Shown one piece after another: positions 33,563 through 42,299 of a DNA stretch of 53,466 bases. The stretch's first letter is position 1, and each line of letters begins with the position of its first letter. This DNA is from Candidatus Nitrotoga sp. LAW (GTDB taxonomy: Bacteria > Pseudomonadota > Gammaproteobacteria > Burkholderiales > Gallionellaceae). The position numbers were made by a program, and so were the translations under genes. The notes under the pieces were generated by a model. It was given only the letters and a program-made list of their open reading frames with translations. It was not told where the DNA came from and did no database searches. Location: NCBI GenBank assembly GCA_003402315.1, contig QFXI01000032.1:1-53466 (forward strand), written 5' to 3'.

Positions 33563-34494
33563 TGAGCCAGCAACCCAATCCCCATGGACTTTTTGAACGC
33601 ACAGTGACGCTACCTGACACCGACGCACGTGAACGGCTTGGAAGGCTAGTCGGCATGGAAGACAAGATAAAGCGCTTGTCCAACGTGCTGAGCGTACTGA
33701 TCAATCCTGTCGGCTTGCAACACTGGTTGACGCAGCATCATGCCGATGGAACTCATCTCTTAGATGCCGTGCTGCGGCGCCCCCCCTTGGTTGTGCTATC
33801 CGGCGATGTGGGCTCCGGCAAGACCGAACTCGCTGAGACGATCGGTGACCAAGTAGCCCGGCAGGAAAAAATCGACATCACGTTGCTTCCATTGAGTTTG
33901 TCATCGCGTGGCCAAGGGCGAGTCGGTGAGATGACACAACTTGTCACGGCGGCCTTCGAACATACGTTCAACGAAGCTAACAAACTCAAGTCCACCAAAG
34001 GTGCAGCGCGCGGTGGCGTGATCCTACTGGTTGATGAAGCCGATGCGCTAGCCCAGTCGCGCGAATCAGACCAAATGCATCACGAAGATCGTGCTGGTGT
34101 GAATGCCTTTATTCGCGGCATTGACAGGCTGGCCAGCGGAAAACTCCCTGCAGTTGTGGTGATGTGCACCAATCGCTTGTCGGCGCTGGATCCCGCCGTG
34201 AGGCGTCGTGCAGCAGAAATTCTAATCTTCGAACGCCCCAATGACGTGCAACGCGAAGAAGTTTTACACCGTCGCCTATCTCCGGTCGGATTTGGACGTG
34301 CAGACATTCAGGCATTAGTGTCGGCAACAGGTGCTCATGCCAGGTGTCCCTATGGCTTTACTTACTCCGATCTTATCCAACGGCTGCTTCCGGCCATTGT
34401 TCTCGATGCTTATCCATCCGGCCCAATCAAGCCAGCGCGCGCCATTGAGCTTGCGCGCTCGATTGCGCCTACACCTCCGTTCAAGGATGCTTAG
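33562..34494 (+). CDS. cap6: CBASS TRIP13/Pch2-like AAA+ ATPase (Cap6)
   Basis: A 310-residue AAA+ remodeller that disassembles the active HORMA-CD-NTase complex and so restrains signalling. Walker A is LSGDVGSGKTELAE (near 85), Walker B GGVILLVDEADALA (near 155), sensor 1 VVVMCTNRLSALD (near 195), and arginine-finger region PAVRRRAAEILIFERP (near 210). ATG 33562 overlaps the HORMA stop (TGATG) and has AAGGAG seven bases upstream; an in-frame TTG one codon earlier is less likely. Confidence 0.92.
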   Translation: MSQQPNPHGLFERTVTLPDTDARERLGRLVGMEDKIKRLSNVLSVLINPVGLQHWLTQHHADGTHLLDAVLRRPPLVVLSGDVGSGKTELAETIGDQVARQEKIDITLLPLSLSSRGQGRVGEMTQLVTAAFEHTFNEANKLKSTKGAARGGVILLVDEADALAQSRESDQMHHEDRAGVNAFIRGIDRLASGKLPAVVVMCTNRLSALDPAVRRRAAEILIFERPNDVQREEVLHRRLSPVGFGRADIQALVSATGAHARCPYGFTYSDLIQRLLPAIVLDAYPSGPIKPARAIELARSIAPTPPFKDA

Positions 34495-34547
34495 GTAGCT
34501 ACGATGCGCAAAGCCTGAATTGGACAACACTGAACGGAGACCCCAAC

Positions 34548-36098
34548 ATGACAAAGGCGATAGCAGTGCGAAGGGAAGGCGATGCATTCCAAGCAAGGAT
34601 TTTCTGGAGAAAGGCTGCGTGTCTGCTCGACCCTACAAGCCCGATAATCCGAGTTGGATTTGAGTCTGGCCCAAAGGGTTTTGATGATGTGTGGGTCGAG
34701 TATGCGACCGGCCGTGGCCCCGTTGACCAGGAAGGGCAGTCCATATTGCGAGAACATATTCAATGCAAGTGGCACGTATCCATCAACGACTATGGCTACG
34801 CGGATCTTGTTAACCCGGACTGGATTAACGCGACCTCGTATTCCTTGCTTCAGCGTGCTCGTAATGCACAATTAACTCATGCTAAAGATGGAAAGTGCGT
34901 GCGATTCAAATTGCTTACCAACTGGCGCATCGCACAGAACGACCCTCTTCGTTCTTTGATCTACCAGCGCTCAAAAACGCTACGTCTTGATGATCTGTTC
35001 AATGGCAAGACCGATGCCAGTGCCACAGGTAAGATGAGGAAGCTATGGAGAGAACATCTGAATATTGATGACACTGAACTGCGTGACTTTGCACGTACGC
35101 TGGCATTGGACACAGATTCCACCTCGCTCGACGATCACCGCGACAATCTTGACCTGCTTTTTGGTAATGTTGGGCTACGTCGAATTCCCATCAATGAAAG
35201 CAGCTTCAGCTATGACGATCTGGCGTTTCAATGGCTAGGACAGGGACGTTTGGAGTTTGATCGGCAGTCGTTTAAGGATGCCTGTGTACGTGAAGGGCTA
35301 TTTTCCAAGGAGGGCAAGGCTCACATGGTATTTGGCGTGAAATCCTTCGAACATACATTTGATCGCCTTGAGGATCGCTGCACAACCGTCTTGGATTTGA
35401 TCACATATTTCGACGAACGGACAATTCGCGAGCAGGCGGAATGGGTATCTACGCTTTACCCAAAACTAAAAGAATTTTTGCATGCTTCTGCACGAGACAA
35501 TCAGTATCTTCGCTTGGTTCTTGATACCCACATCACTCTGGCTTTTGCGGCAGGATCTGTGCTGAATATTAAGTCAGGTCGCAACATCGAATTGGAACAG
35601 CGTACGAACCACCGGCAGATTTGGAATTCCAGCGATGTAGAGCGCGACACAACGTGGCCCACATGGGATTATGAAATTGAGGTGTTAAATGAGCATGGTA
35701 GCGACATAGCGGTGGCAGTGTCGCTTACGCATGATGTTGCTCCGGCTGTCAAAAACCACATCGCCAAGTCGGTGCCCGAAATTGGAAAATTGCTAGTGGC
35801 ACATCCAACCTGCGGGCCTGGGGCGCATTCCGTAGCAAGTGGGCAGCATGCCTTCGATCTTGCCGAGACACTAGTACAGCGGATAAATATTGAGCATGTG
35901 CAAGGTAAAGTGCCTCTGCACATATTCATCGCCGCTCCAAATGCGTTCACCTTTTTTATGGGACAACGGCAACCAGCCCTTGGAATAGTTACCCTGTATG
36001 AATACGACTTCGAAGGGCAAAATGGATCCACATACAGAAAGTCATTATCGCTTCCAATCCAGCCGATCCAGCCGATATCTGATTCGGCCTACCTCTGA
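34548..36098 (+). CDS. cap4: CBASS effector, nuclease-SAVED protein (Cap4-like)
   Basis: A 516-residue effector. The N-terminal part has a PD-(D/E)xK-like site, GPKGFDDVWVEY followed by EHIQCKWHV (D46/D47 and QxK at 72-74), fitting the DUF4297-type DNase of Cap4. The middle is helical. The C-terminal SAVED domain (about 330-500) shows WPTWDYEIEVLNEHGSDIAV, LLVAHPTCGPGAHSVASGQH and PLHIFIAAPNAFTFFMGQRQ; SAVED binds the cyclic oligonucleotide and triggers DNA degradation. GGAGA precedes ATG 34548. The nuclease motif is read by eye and diverges from classic Cap4, so the exact nuclease family is less sure than the SAVED call. Confidence 0.85.
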   Translation: MTKAIAVRREGDAFQARIFWRKAACLLDPTSPIIRVGFESGPKGFDDVWVEYATGRGPVDQEGQSILREHIQCKWHVSINDYGYADLVNPDWINATSYSLLQRARNAQLTHAKDGKCVRFKLLTNWRIAQNDPLRSLIYQRSKTLRLDDLFNGKTDASATGKMRKLWREHLNIDDTELRDFARTLALDTDSTSLDDHRDNLDLLFGNVGLRRIPINESSFSYDDLAFQWLGQGRLEFDRQSFKDACVREGLFSKEGKAHMVFGVKSFEHTFDRLEDRCTTVLDLITYFDERTIREQAEWVSTLYPKLKEFLHASARDNQYLRLVLDTHITLAFAAGSVLNIKSGRNIELEQRTNHRQIWNSSDVERDTTWPTWDYEIEVLNEHGSDIAVAVSLTHDVAPAVKNHIAKSVPEIGKLLVAHPTCGPGAHSVASGQHAFDLAETLVQRINIEHVQGKVPLHIFIAAPNAFTFFMGQRQPALGIVTLYEYDFEGQNGSTYRKSLSLPIQPIQPISDSAYL

Positions 36099-36125
36099 TA
36101 TGGTTATTTTAGATTTTCCGCAAAA

Positions 36126-36965
36126 CTATACATTGCCATCGAGCTTTTTTAGGCGCATGTAGGCCACCATAATTTCCTCTGAATCTTCGCCACTCATGGC
36201 GTTTGCCTTATTTAAAGTGAGTCTTGCAGCACGGAGTAGCTCGGTTCTACGCCCTGGTTTATTTTCGGCGGCATCCATCAATGTGGCTGCTCGTGTAGTG
36301 CAAAGAACCGACATGGTCGAGTTGCTGCCATTAAGACGGTTACATGGCAAATCAACAATATCACTCGCTTCCAACGCCTTATCCAACAGCCCAGAATGTC
36401 TGTAAAGAGTTGCAAGAAGAACACGCCGATAAACATCGAAAAGCCCCTCGTTTTGTTTTTCAGAATGAATTATCCACTCCGAAATGAATTTTGCTCCGCA
36501 CTTCATAATTGAGGCCTTGCTATGTGTTAGAAGTTCGTGAATTCTCTCCCAGTCATCACTATTCGGTATCTTGCCTTTTTGATCAAAGTTCCTGATCGCG
36601 TTGGCTAGTAAGAGTACGTTGCCATCTCCGCCAAGCTCTGAAACAAAAAAACCACGAGTGCCAAGATACATATTGGCTTCTACAATGTTTTTATCGCCCT
36701 TCGATAGCGTGTCGTTAATTTTCTGTCTAACTTGACATCCAATTTCATCGTCCAAGAAAAACGCACCTGAATGAAAGAATCCGTATGGTCGAAGCACTTG
36801 CTGAAACTGTCCATCTTTGACAACTGCCAACCCTGATGGCTTGGCAGATTTAATAATCCATATATCGTCCGCGTCGGAGTACTCAGCATTCTCTAACAAT
36901 TCCAATTCCTCGTCTGTCGCCCACGATGTCCATCTAACAATTTCTGCGCCGTCGAATTCGATCAT
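36126..36965 (-). CDS. Hypothetical protein convergent to CBASS
   Basis: A 279-residue protein, ATG 36965 (MIEFDGAEIVRWTSWATDEE). The N-terminal half looks like a mixed alpha/beta domain (DDIWIIKSAKPSGLAVVKDG, VLRPYGFFHSGAFFLDDEIG). The C-terminal half is helical with repeat-like pairs (ISEWIIHSEKQNEGLFDVYR, RRTELLRAARLTLNKANAMS). No catalytic motif, signal peptide or membrane helix. The family is not recognised. It ends 27 bp from the Cap4 stop on the opposite strand, so it is a separate unit; whether it is a defence gene or a transfer-region accessory is unknown. Confidence 0.6.
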   Translation of the reverse strand: MIEFDGAEIVRWTSWATDEELELLENAEYSDADDIWIIKSAKPSGLAVVKDGQFQQVLRPYGFFHSGAFFLDDEIGCQVRQKINDTLSKGDKNIVEANMYLGTRGFFVSELGGDGNVLLLANAIRNFDQKGKIPNSDDWERIHELLTHSKASIMKCGAKFISEWIIHSEKQNEGLFDVYRRVLLATLYRHSGLLDKALEASDIVDLPCNRLNGSNSTMSVLCTTRAATLMDAAENKPGRRTELLRAARLTLNKANAMSGEDSEEIMVAYMRLKKLDGNV

Positions 36966-37046
36966 TTTGTCGCCTTAGGGTGTGGGCAAAAACGGACATT
37001 ATCATGTGTCCACTGAAGCGGGTGAAATCCAGACCATAAGAACCGT

Positions 37047-37445
37047 TTAGTTTCCCAGTATCTTTGCCGCCTTCCCCAAATCCATCCCTTCGCTTGGTGG
37101 CATGCCGTTTCGACATAAATTCAGTTCGTAATTCAGCGCAAAGTCAGTTTTACCGCCCTCTTTGGTTGGCGTGTTCGGCTGAATTAATTTAACCGCAAGG
37201 CGGCTACACCCTTCCTGATTAAATTTCCTGATTGTTGATACCTCCGCTCTGACGGGATCGGACGCGCCGGTTGCAGCGTGAACTGTATCTGCCTCTTTGC
37301 CCTCTATAATCCCTTTGGCTGCGCCGTTAGGCGCATTCAATGCCTGCATGAGCAACGCCTTTACGCTAACGCTTTCCGCTGCGTTTGCCGCAGTTACCAA
37401 AAGAGTGATTGTTGCAATGGTGATAAAACATTTTGTAACGATCAT
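37047..37445 (-). CDS. Exported hypothetical protein after traN
   Basis: A 132-residue protein with a clear signal peptide (MIVTKCFITIATITLLVTAA, cleavage likely after ANA). The mature part has two cysteines (EGCSRLAVKLIQ and LNLCRNGMPPSEG) about 40 residues apart, possibly disulfide bonded, and a strand-rich centre (KTDFALNYELNL). ATG 37445 overlaps the traN stop as ATGA, so it is translated with the transfer genes. Family not recognised; a periplasmic role in pilus or mating-pair assembly is inferred from position. Confidence 0.65.
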   Translation of the reverse strand: MIVTKCFITIATITLLVTAANAAESVSVKALLMQALNAPNGAAKGIIEGKEADTVHAATGASDPVRAEVSTIRKFNQEGCSRLAVKLIQPNTPTKEGGKTDFALNYELNLCRNGMPPSEGMDLGKAAKILGN

Positions 37446-39184
37446 TGACGACCTCGCGTGTAGTAGTTATTCAGCTTGCGCTGCATGGTGGCGGTGCTAT
37501 CGGTGTTGATAATGGTTGCGCTTGGCATTTTCACGTTCGCCATAATCTCGTTAGTGAATTCGGTTAGGTCAATTCTCGAAAAATCCAGACTGGAAAACTC
37601 GGTTGGGGTGAAGCCTGTGCAGTCCGTGACAGGCTTACCAATTTGCACTCCGCCTGATGTATTGATAATTCTTGCCAGACGGGAATTGAAACAGCAATAA
37701 CTTTCCGTTGTCTGCAAACAGGTGCCGATAATTGGAATCTTTATTGAACAATGGCTCCCTGTGTAGCGGCAAAGGTTCTGCCCTTTTTTCATGGCGAGCA
37801 TTTTTTCTGGCTGGTCGCACGACAAAAGTTCCTGAAGAATCATCAGTCCTACTTGGATCGCGAGTGAGGTGGGGTCGAATGCAAAACTGATCCCTCCAAA
37901 AGAACCCAGTGCCCCCGGCATTGCTCCCCACGTTGCGGTAAAGCCGTAAAGCGAAAAAGACGGACTGAATGGCATCGACGACCCACCGGCGAGTGATCCG
38001 ACCGGGGTTGATGCAAGCACCGAGTCCAATCCTCGCACAATATGAAAGTTATCAAACAGCGTGTCATACATGTAACTGCTGCCATATTTCAATGTCTGTC
38101 CACCGGCACTCACGGCATATCCCATGACGGAAGCATTGCTTACTGCCGCGCCACCTCCACTCGGCTTGCAGCAGTTAACCAAACCAAACAGTGATTTTTT
38201 ACAACTAGACCCCTGCCCTCCAAATATACGCAGGCTCGCTGCATCCATGTAATTTCCGGCTTGTCGCATGACTTCCATCATGGCGGCTGTTTGAGCAAAA
38301 TCCGTGTCCGGCACATGACCGGTATTGAAACAGTTGCCGCCTGTGCAATATGTGTTTCCACCGCAATCTGCAACAGTGGAAGACGATCCGGGTGCGCTTT
38401 GGCAGCGATAGGTTTTTTCGATGAGACTGCACTGGTTGTTGAAAGCTGTTGTCAGGCATTGCGATGTGCTGAGCGCGCATCCTCTAGCCTGCAATGCGCC
38501 GCAGTCCGTTTGCAGCGTCCCCAGACACGAATAATTGTCTTGCCAACTCCAGCAGTCTCGATATACCGGCAATCCATTGATAATACGGGTTGCCGCTGGC
38601 TCAACGCAGATATGCGACGCAATCGCGCAGGTTGGGCTGTTTGCGTATGATTGGCACTGGGTGTTATTGAGGGTGTCGGTCACAATGGTATAGCTATCAG
38701 CTACCCTTATTGTGTTCGGCGGCGTGGGTAACGCCGGGTTGCCACACCGCCATGTGTTATCCCATTGCATGCAGCCAGTGCCAAACGTGGTGTCGGTAAC
38801 CGCACACGTTGAGCTGACTTGCCAACACCCTGGAATTTGCCTGAAGGCTGAACAATTATCGACAGCGTTGGGTTTGATGCAGGTATAGGTGTCCTGATAT
38901 TCCCAGCAACCGCCAACCTCGGCCAGCGTCACCGTGACACCGGAAATCGTTTTGCTGGCCGTGCTATCAACACAGATGGAACTTCCCAGCCGACAGTCAG
39001 CGGCAATTGCCCGACCGCAGAGCACCATGGCTAAAAATATCACTACAGAGCCGACCAATAAATAGTGTGCCGTGCGCCCCGAGATTGTCGAAGCGACAGG
39101 TGGTTCGACAAGCTCACCACGAACGGATTTCAATACTGATTTCAATTTATTTAATGACCGAACCACTAACGCTAGCGCCTTCAT
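37442..39184 (-). CDS. traN: TraN, C-terminal part as a separate gene
   Basis: A 580-residue cysteine-rich protein corresponding to the larger part of TraN, the outer-membrane mating-pair stabilisation protein of F-type systems. Repeated modules such as CWEYQDTYTCIKPNAVDNCS, CMQWDNTWRCGNP and CWSWQDNYSCLGTLQTDCGA give a very high cysteine count. It carries its own export signal (YLLVGSVVIFLAMVLCGRAIA, then ADC). ATG 39184 overlaps the stop of the preceding gene, which holds the N-terminal TraN module, so traN is split. Between start and signal lies RGELVEPPVAS, the translation of a REP-type repeat. Confidence 0.8.
   Translation of the reverse strand: MKALALVVRSLNKLKSVLKSVRGELVEPPVASTISGRTAHYLLVGSVVIFLAMVLCGRAIAADCRLGSSICVDSTASKTISGVTVTLAEVGGCWEYQDTYTCIKPNAVDNCSAFRQIPGCWQVSSTCAVTDTTFGTGCMQWDNTWRCGNPALPTPPNTIRVADSYTIVTDTLNNTQCQSYANSPTCAIASHICVEPAATRIINGLPVYRDCWSWQDNYSCLGTLQTDCGALQARGCALSTSQCLTTAFNNQCSLIEKTYRCQSAPGSSSTVADCGGNTYCTGGNCFNTGHVPDTDFAQTAAMMEVMRQAGNYMDAASLRIFGGQGSSCKKSLFGLVNCCKPSGGGAAVSNASVMGYAVSAGGQTLKYGSSYMYDTLFDNFHIVRGLDSVLASTPVGSLAGGSSMPFSPSFSLYGFTATWGAMPGALGSFGGISFAFDPTSLAIQVGLMILQELLSCDQPEKMLAMKKGQNLCRYTGSHCSIKIPIIGTCLQTTESYCCFNSRLARIINTSGGVQIGKPVTDCTGFTPTEFSSLDFSRIDLTEFTNEIMANVKMPSATIINTDSTATMQRKLNNYYTRGRQ
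39084..39124. repeat. REP-like repeat inside the traN 5' region
   Basis: GTCGAAGCGACAGGTGGTTC followed by GACAAGCTCACCACGAACG. The GGTTCGACAAGCTCACCACG core is a dispersed proteobacterial repeat, readable as RGELVEP on the coding strand. Here it is in frame at the start of the second traN gene. Confidence 0.55.
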
Positions 39185-39927
39185 TACTGTGCTCGCTGTT
39201 GCAAGACGACGCACTCATTGGACGTCCAGGTGCTTACCGTCGAGCCACCTCGCCGACAACTCAAAGATTCGTAGCTTTTTGCTGTCTGGCTGCATTGATA
39301 GTTGGCATCGGCATCCACCACAATCGTGCGTCCGACAATACACATGTGACTGGTTGTGGTCAGATACTCGTTGCAGACTTCGGTGGTATAGGTTGGCGGC
39401 TTGGTGATGGTTTGAGTCGTGCATCCGGTAAAAGCCCCGATTGCGGATGGACTGGCATACCCCAATGATGTTGCTGCCAGTGTTCCAGGATTGGCTTCTA
39501 TGATTCTCGATCTTGTGACATTCGGATCGCCTGGGGTAAGGGTGAACTGCGGTCGCGTTGTCGGGTTGCGCGCCATGTAATTGATGGCTTCGCAGTTTTG
39601 CTGGAGGAAGGCGTTTGGGTTGACCGGGCCGGTCTGACAGGCGGTCACTTTCCCTAGCCCTGACGTAATCGTGTCTCCGCTTCCCCCCATGAAATAGCCA
39701 GCTTCTGGCGCGGTACCGCTGTAATTGTAGTAGCTCGGATTGAAGCTGTTAACAGTAGTCGCTATTGTGCCGTTGGTTATGTTTGTCGATGCACTGGGTA
39801 TGGCACTTTGCGCGGTGGCTTGACCATCGATAAACGCCTGCTCCACGGGTGTAACGGCGTGTGACAGCAGCGGGATTGCGCCACTCAGATACAAGACCAC
39901 GGCAAACTTTCTGCACCCTGCTCTCAT
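39184..39927 (-). CDS. traN: TraN N-terminal module as a separate gene
   Basis: A 247-residue exported protein. A signal peptide (CRKFAVVLYLSGAIPLLSHA) is followed by QAFIDGQATAQSAIPSAS, a GYFMGGSGDTITSGLGKVTA segment, and FTGCTTQTITKPPTYTTEVC then NEYLTTTSHMC, all typical of the amino-terminal third of TraN. The frame stops after CVVLQQRAQ, where a full-length TraN would continue into the module now encoded by the next gene. ATG 39927 overlaps the trbC stop (ATGA); the longer open frame upstream lies inside trbC. Together the two parts total 827 residues, close to a normal long TraN. Confidence 0.7.
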   Translation of the reverse strand: MRAGCRKFAVVLYLSGAIPLLSHAVTPVEQAFIDGQATAQSAIPSASTNITNGTIATTVNSFNPSYYNYSGTAPEAGYFMGGSGDTITSGLGKVTACQTGPVNPNAFLQQNCEAINYMARNPTTRPQFTLTPGDPNVTRSRIIEANPGTLAATSLGYASPSAIGAFTGCTTQTITKPPTYTTEVCNEYLTTTSHMCIVGRTIVVDADANYQCSQTAKSYESLSCRRGGSTVSTWTSNECVVLQQRAQ

Positions 39928-40580
39928 TGACGATCCATTTTGACTTTGTCGCCAAACAAGCGCGCAATCGCAGCCCATTGCGGTGACGTGCGCTCGATGT
40001 AGTCAAGTGCGTAGTCCTGACTTACGTCGCCCGTAACCTTCACGTACCGATCCGGTTGGGCGCAGCCGCTGTCCAGTTTGTCGCCAGCGTCGGATTGAGC
40101 GAGCACCAGTGCAGGCACTTGATTCACTTTGAACTGAGTAAACGCGGGCGGATGGATGACTGCTTCAACACGATGATTGCCTAGCAGCGCGCTGATGCGC
40201 TTTGACATGTCGGTCATTTTGTCGCCATTGAAACCACGAAAAATCAGCCGCGCACCGGTTTTTTCCGACTGTTCAACAATGCGCAGCAAACTTTCTCGCG
40301 GCATCGAGAACGACACAAAGATCATCATCTCTGGTGTTGCTGGCTTTGTTTGCAAGGGCTGCTGGCGGAATTGTTTTGCCAAGTCTGCCGGGTTTGCAGT
40401 GGTCGCCGGTTTAGGCAATGCGGTTACATCAGGTGCGGGGGCTCGGTATTGATTAACAACGCGCTCGTTGATCTCCTGGAGAATCCGGTTTGATCTTTCC
40501 AGTACCGTTTCCGCGCTGATTTGCTGTACCAGCAAAACAAGCACACAGGCCAATGTGATGCGTGACGTTACGTTCACCAT
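39924..40580 (-). CDS. trbC: TrbC, F-type pilus assembly protein
   Basis: A 218-residue periplasmic protein of the TrbC type, needed for F-type pilus assembly. Signal peptide VTSRITLACVLVLLVQQISA; the TrbC domain begins at MMIFVSFSMPRESLLRIVEQ (near 75) and continues GARLIFRGFNGDKMTDMSKR and QFKVNQVPALVLAQSD, a thioredoxin-like pattern. ATG 40580 overlaps the traU stop (TGATG); the open frame continues upstream inside traU and is not used. The order traW-traU-trbC-traN matches the F plasmid. Confidence 0.9.
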   Translation of the reverse strand: MVNVTSRITLACVLVLLVQQISAETVLERSNRILQEINERVVNQYRAPAPDVTALPKPATTANPADLAKQFRQQPLQTKPATPEMMIFVSFSMPRESLLRIVEQSEKTGARLIFRGFNGDKMTDMSKRISALLGNHRVEAVIHPPAFTQFKVNQVPALVLAQSDAGDKLDSGCAQPDRYVKVTGDVSQDYALDYIERTSPQWAAIARLFGDKVKMDRQ

Positions 40581-41587
40581 CAGAATGCTCCCTGGCAACA
40601 GTTCCGCTTGCGGAAGATCATGTAGGCAAAGTCTTCGCCAGCGGCCGGTATTTCTTTGCCGGCTCCCCAAATGACAGTTGTGCGGCCTAGCGGCTGGCAA
40701 CACTTTCCATTGATCTTGTCTTGCGCTACCGGAAAGTGCATTTGGTATTTGTAGTTGGTCTTGTCCATGAGCAGTTGCGGGTAGTATCCACACATGCCGG
40801 AACTCCCCGATGCGGCCCACATCAGCCCTTCGCGATGCATCTTGGCAATGATGCGCGACACCAGCAGGCTCGATGCCTGCACGCCTCCAATATGTGAAGC
40901 GACATGTCCGTTCAACGGGTACATCGAACCCTGACAACCGGCACACCAGAACAGCGTATTGCTGCCAAATCCAAGGGAGGACGCAACGCAATCCGCGCCA
41001 CAGGCGAGTCTGGCTACCAGGTTGCCAAACAGGAATGAATCCGGATTGAGGATGCTGGTCATTTCGTCATCATTCCAAAGCGGATCGAGTTCGGTTAGAT
41101 AGGCCACATCAAACACCTGCTGTTCGAGACACGGACTATCCACAACGGCTTCTAGCAATATCAATATCGGATCAACATACCAATGCACCTGATAGAACGA
41201 GCTGGTGTCGGAGTTGTCTTTTTTTCTTTGTGTGCCGTGTGGTGCGTCGAATCCGGGGTTCATATCAATACCGCCCAACGATGTCATGCAGAATGGTTTT
41301 CGCACCACGTCAACGTGCCGCACCGGCTCCCAGAAACTGATCTTGATGCCGGGGTTGATGCCGCACAGGCAAATCGGCGCACCACCAGGATTCGGTGTGT
41401 CCTCTTGCCCGAGCGCGATGGGTAGCGACAGCGCGCCCGCACCGAACGTGATCGGGAAAACACAACTCCAACAGATGTCGGTAATCGGATTGGGGAATCG
41501 CCCTTGGCATTCAAGTGAGGCCAGCGCATTCTGTCCCCATAGCAGCAGGCCGAACGCACAGAGTAATGTTTTAGTAACGTAGTTCAT
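40580..41587 (-). CDS. traU: TraU, conjugative transfer protein
   Basis: A 335-residue cysteine-rich periplasmic protein of the TraU family, required for DNA transfer and mating-pair stability in F-type systems. Signal peptide KTLLCAFGLLLWGQNALA, then ECQGRFPNPITDICWSCVFP, ICLCGINPGIKISFWEPVR, LVARLACGADCVASSLGFGS and FWCAGCQGSMYPLNGHV, all hallmark TraU segments. ATG 41587 lies inside the end of traW (17-base overlap). Length is normal. Confidence 0.95.
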   Translation of the reverse strand: MNYVTKTLLCAFGLLLWGQNALASLECQGRFPNPITDICWSCVFPITFGAGALSLPIALGQEDTPNPGGAPICLCGINPGIKISFWEPVRHVDVVRKPFCMTSLGGIDMNPGFDAPHGTQRKKDNSDTSSFYQVHWYVDPILILLEAVVDSPCLEQQVFDVAYLTELDPLWNDDEMTSILNPDSFLFGNLVARLACGADCVASSLGFGSNTLFWCAGCQGSMYPLNGHVASHIGGVQASSLLVSRIIAKMHREGLMWAASGSSGMCGYYPQLLMDKTNYKYQMHFPVAQDKINGKCCQPLGRTTVIWGAGKEIPAAGEDFAYMIFRKRNCCQGAF

Positions 41588-42203
41588 CAATACGCAGCCT
41601 CTTCCCTTCTTGTCTGACGATGGCGGGCACGTGGGTGATGGCGAAACGTCTGGTCAGCCTGCCGCCTTGATCGAAATAAACGGGCATCTTCCATTTGCGC
41701 ATCAGCTCCAGCGGGGCGCCTGCTACCAGCACCAGCTTGACCGGCCTGTCGGATGCTGCGGTAATTCTTTTGCTGAATTCCAACTGTTTGGCGTCTCGCG
41801 CATCCACGAACAACAAGTATTTATTCCAGCCGATGTAATCGAGCGGATTAACGCGCGTCCCACGGGGATAAAGAATCTTTCCGGTTGCGTCAGTGACATC
41901 TTTGTCCGTGACTATGGAAGGGTCGTAATAGTGTGTATTGTCTGTTTCTGTGGCTTGAATGCCCGGTATCGGCTTGGGATGTTCAATGCCCGACATCACG
42001 CGGTTTTTGTATTCAGTCTGTCGTTTCGCCAGCTCGCCGGTTTTCTCCATGTGGCGCAATTTGTCCTTCATGAACTCGATGAGGTCACGTTCGGCAATGT
42101 CATATGTCTTGCCGATAACACCGAGGTCTTCTGCGTGAGCTAAACCGACGTGGGTGGTGATCAGCACAGCGTAAAGCGCAGTAAGATAAAAGTTGCTTCG
42201 CAT
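41571..42203 (-). CDS. traW: TraW, conjugative transfer protein
   Basis: A 210-residue exported protein of the TraW family that acts with TraU and TrbC in the periplasm. Signal peptide NFYLTALYAVLITTHVGLAH followed by AEDLGVIGKTYDIAERDLIE, the typical mature start. The core LYPRGTRVNPLDYIGWNKYL then LFVDARDAKQLEF and a C-terminal PVYFDQGGRLTRRFAITHVP close the family match. ATG 42203 is chosen over an upstream 42269 start because the signal peptide begins there and GGTGAG is adjacent. Confidence 0.92.
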   Translation of the reverse strand: MRSNFYLTALYAVLITTHVGLAHAEDLGVIGKTYDIAERDLIEFMKDKLRHMEKTGELAKRQTEYKNRVMSGIEHPKPIPGIQATETDNTHYYDPSIVTDKDVTDATGKILYPRGTRVNPLDYIGWNKYLLFVDARDAKQLEFSKRITAASDRPVKLVLVAGAPLELMRKWKMPVYFDQGGRLTRRFAITHVPAIVRQEGKRLRIDELRY

Positions 42204-42299
42204 CTCACCGTCCGCTTTGTGAGTCTGAATGTATCGAATGCCAGACCAACCAATGCCCGTGCGGATCATATCCAGTGAACATGATGATCTGCTTTGTGT

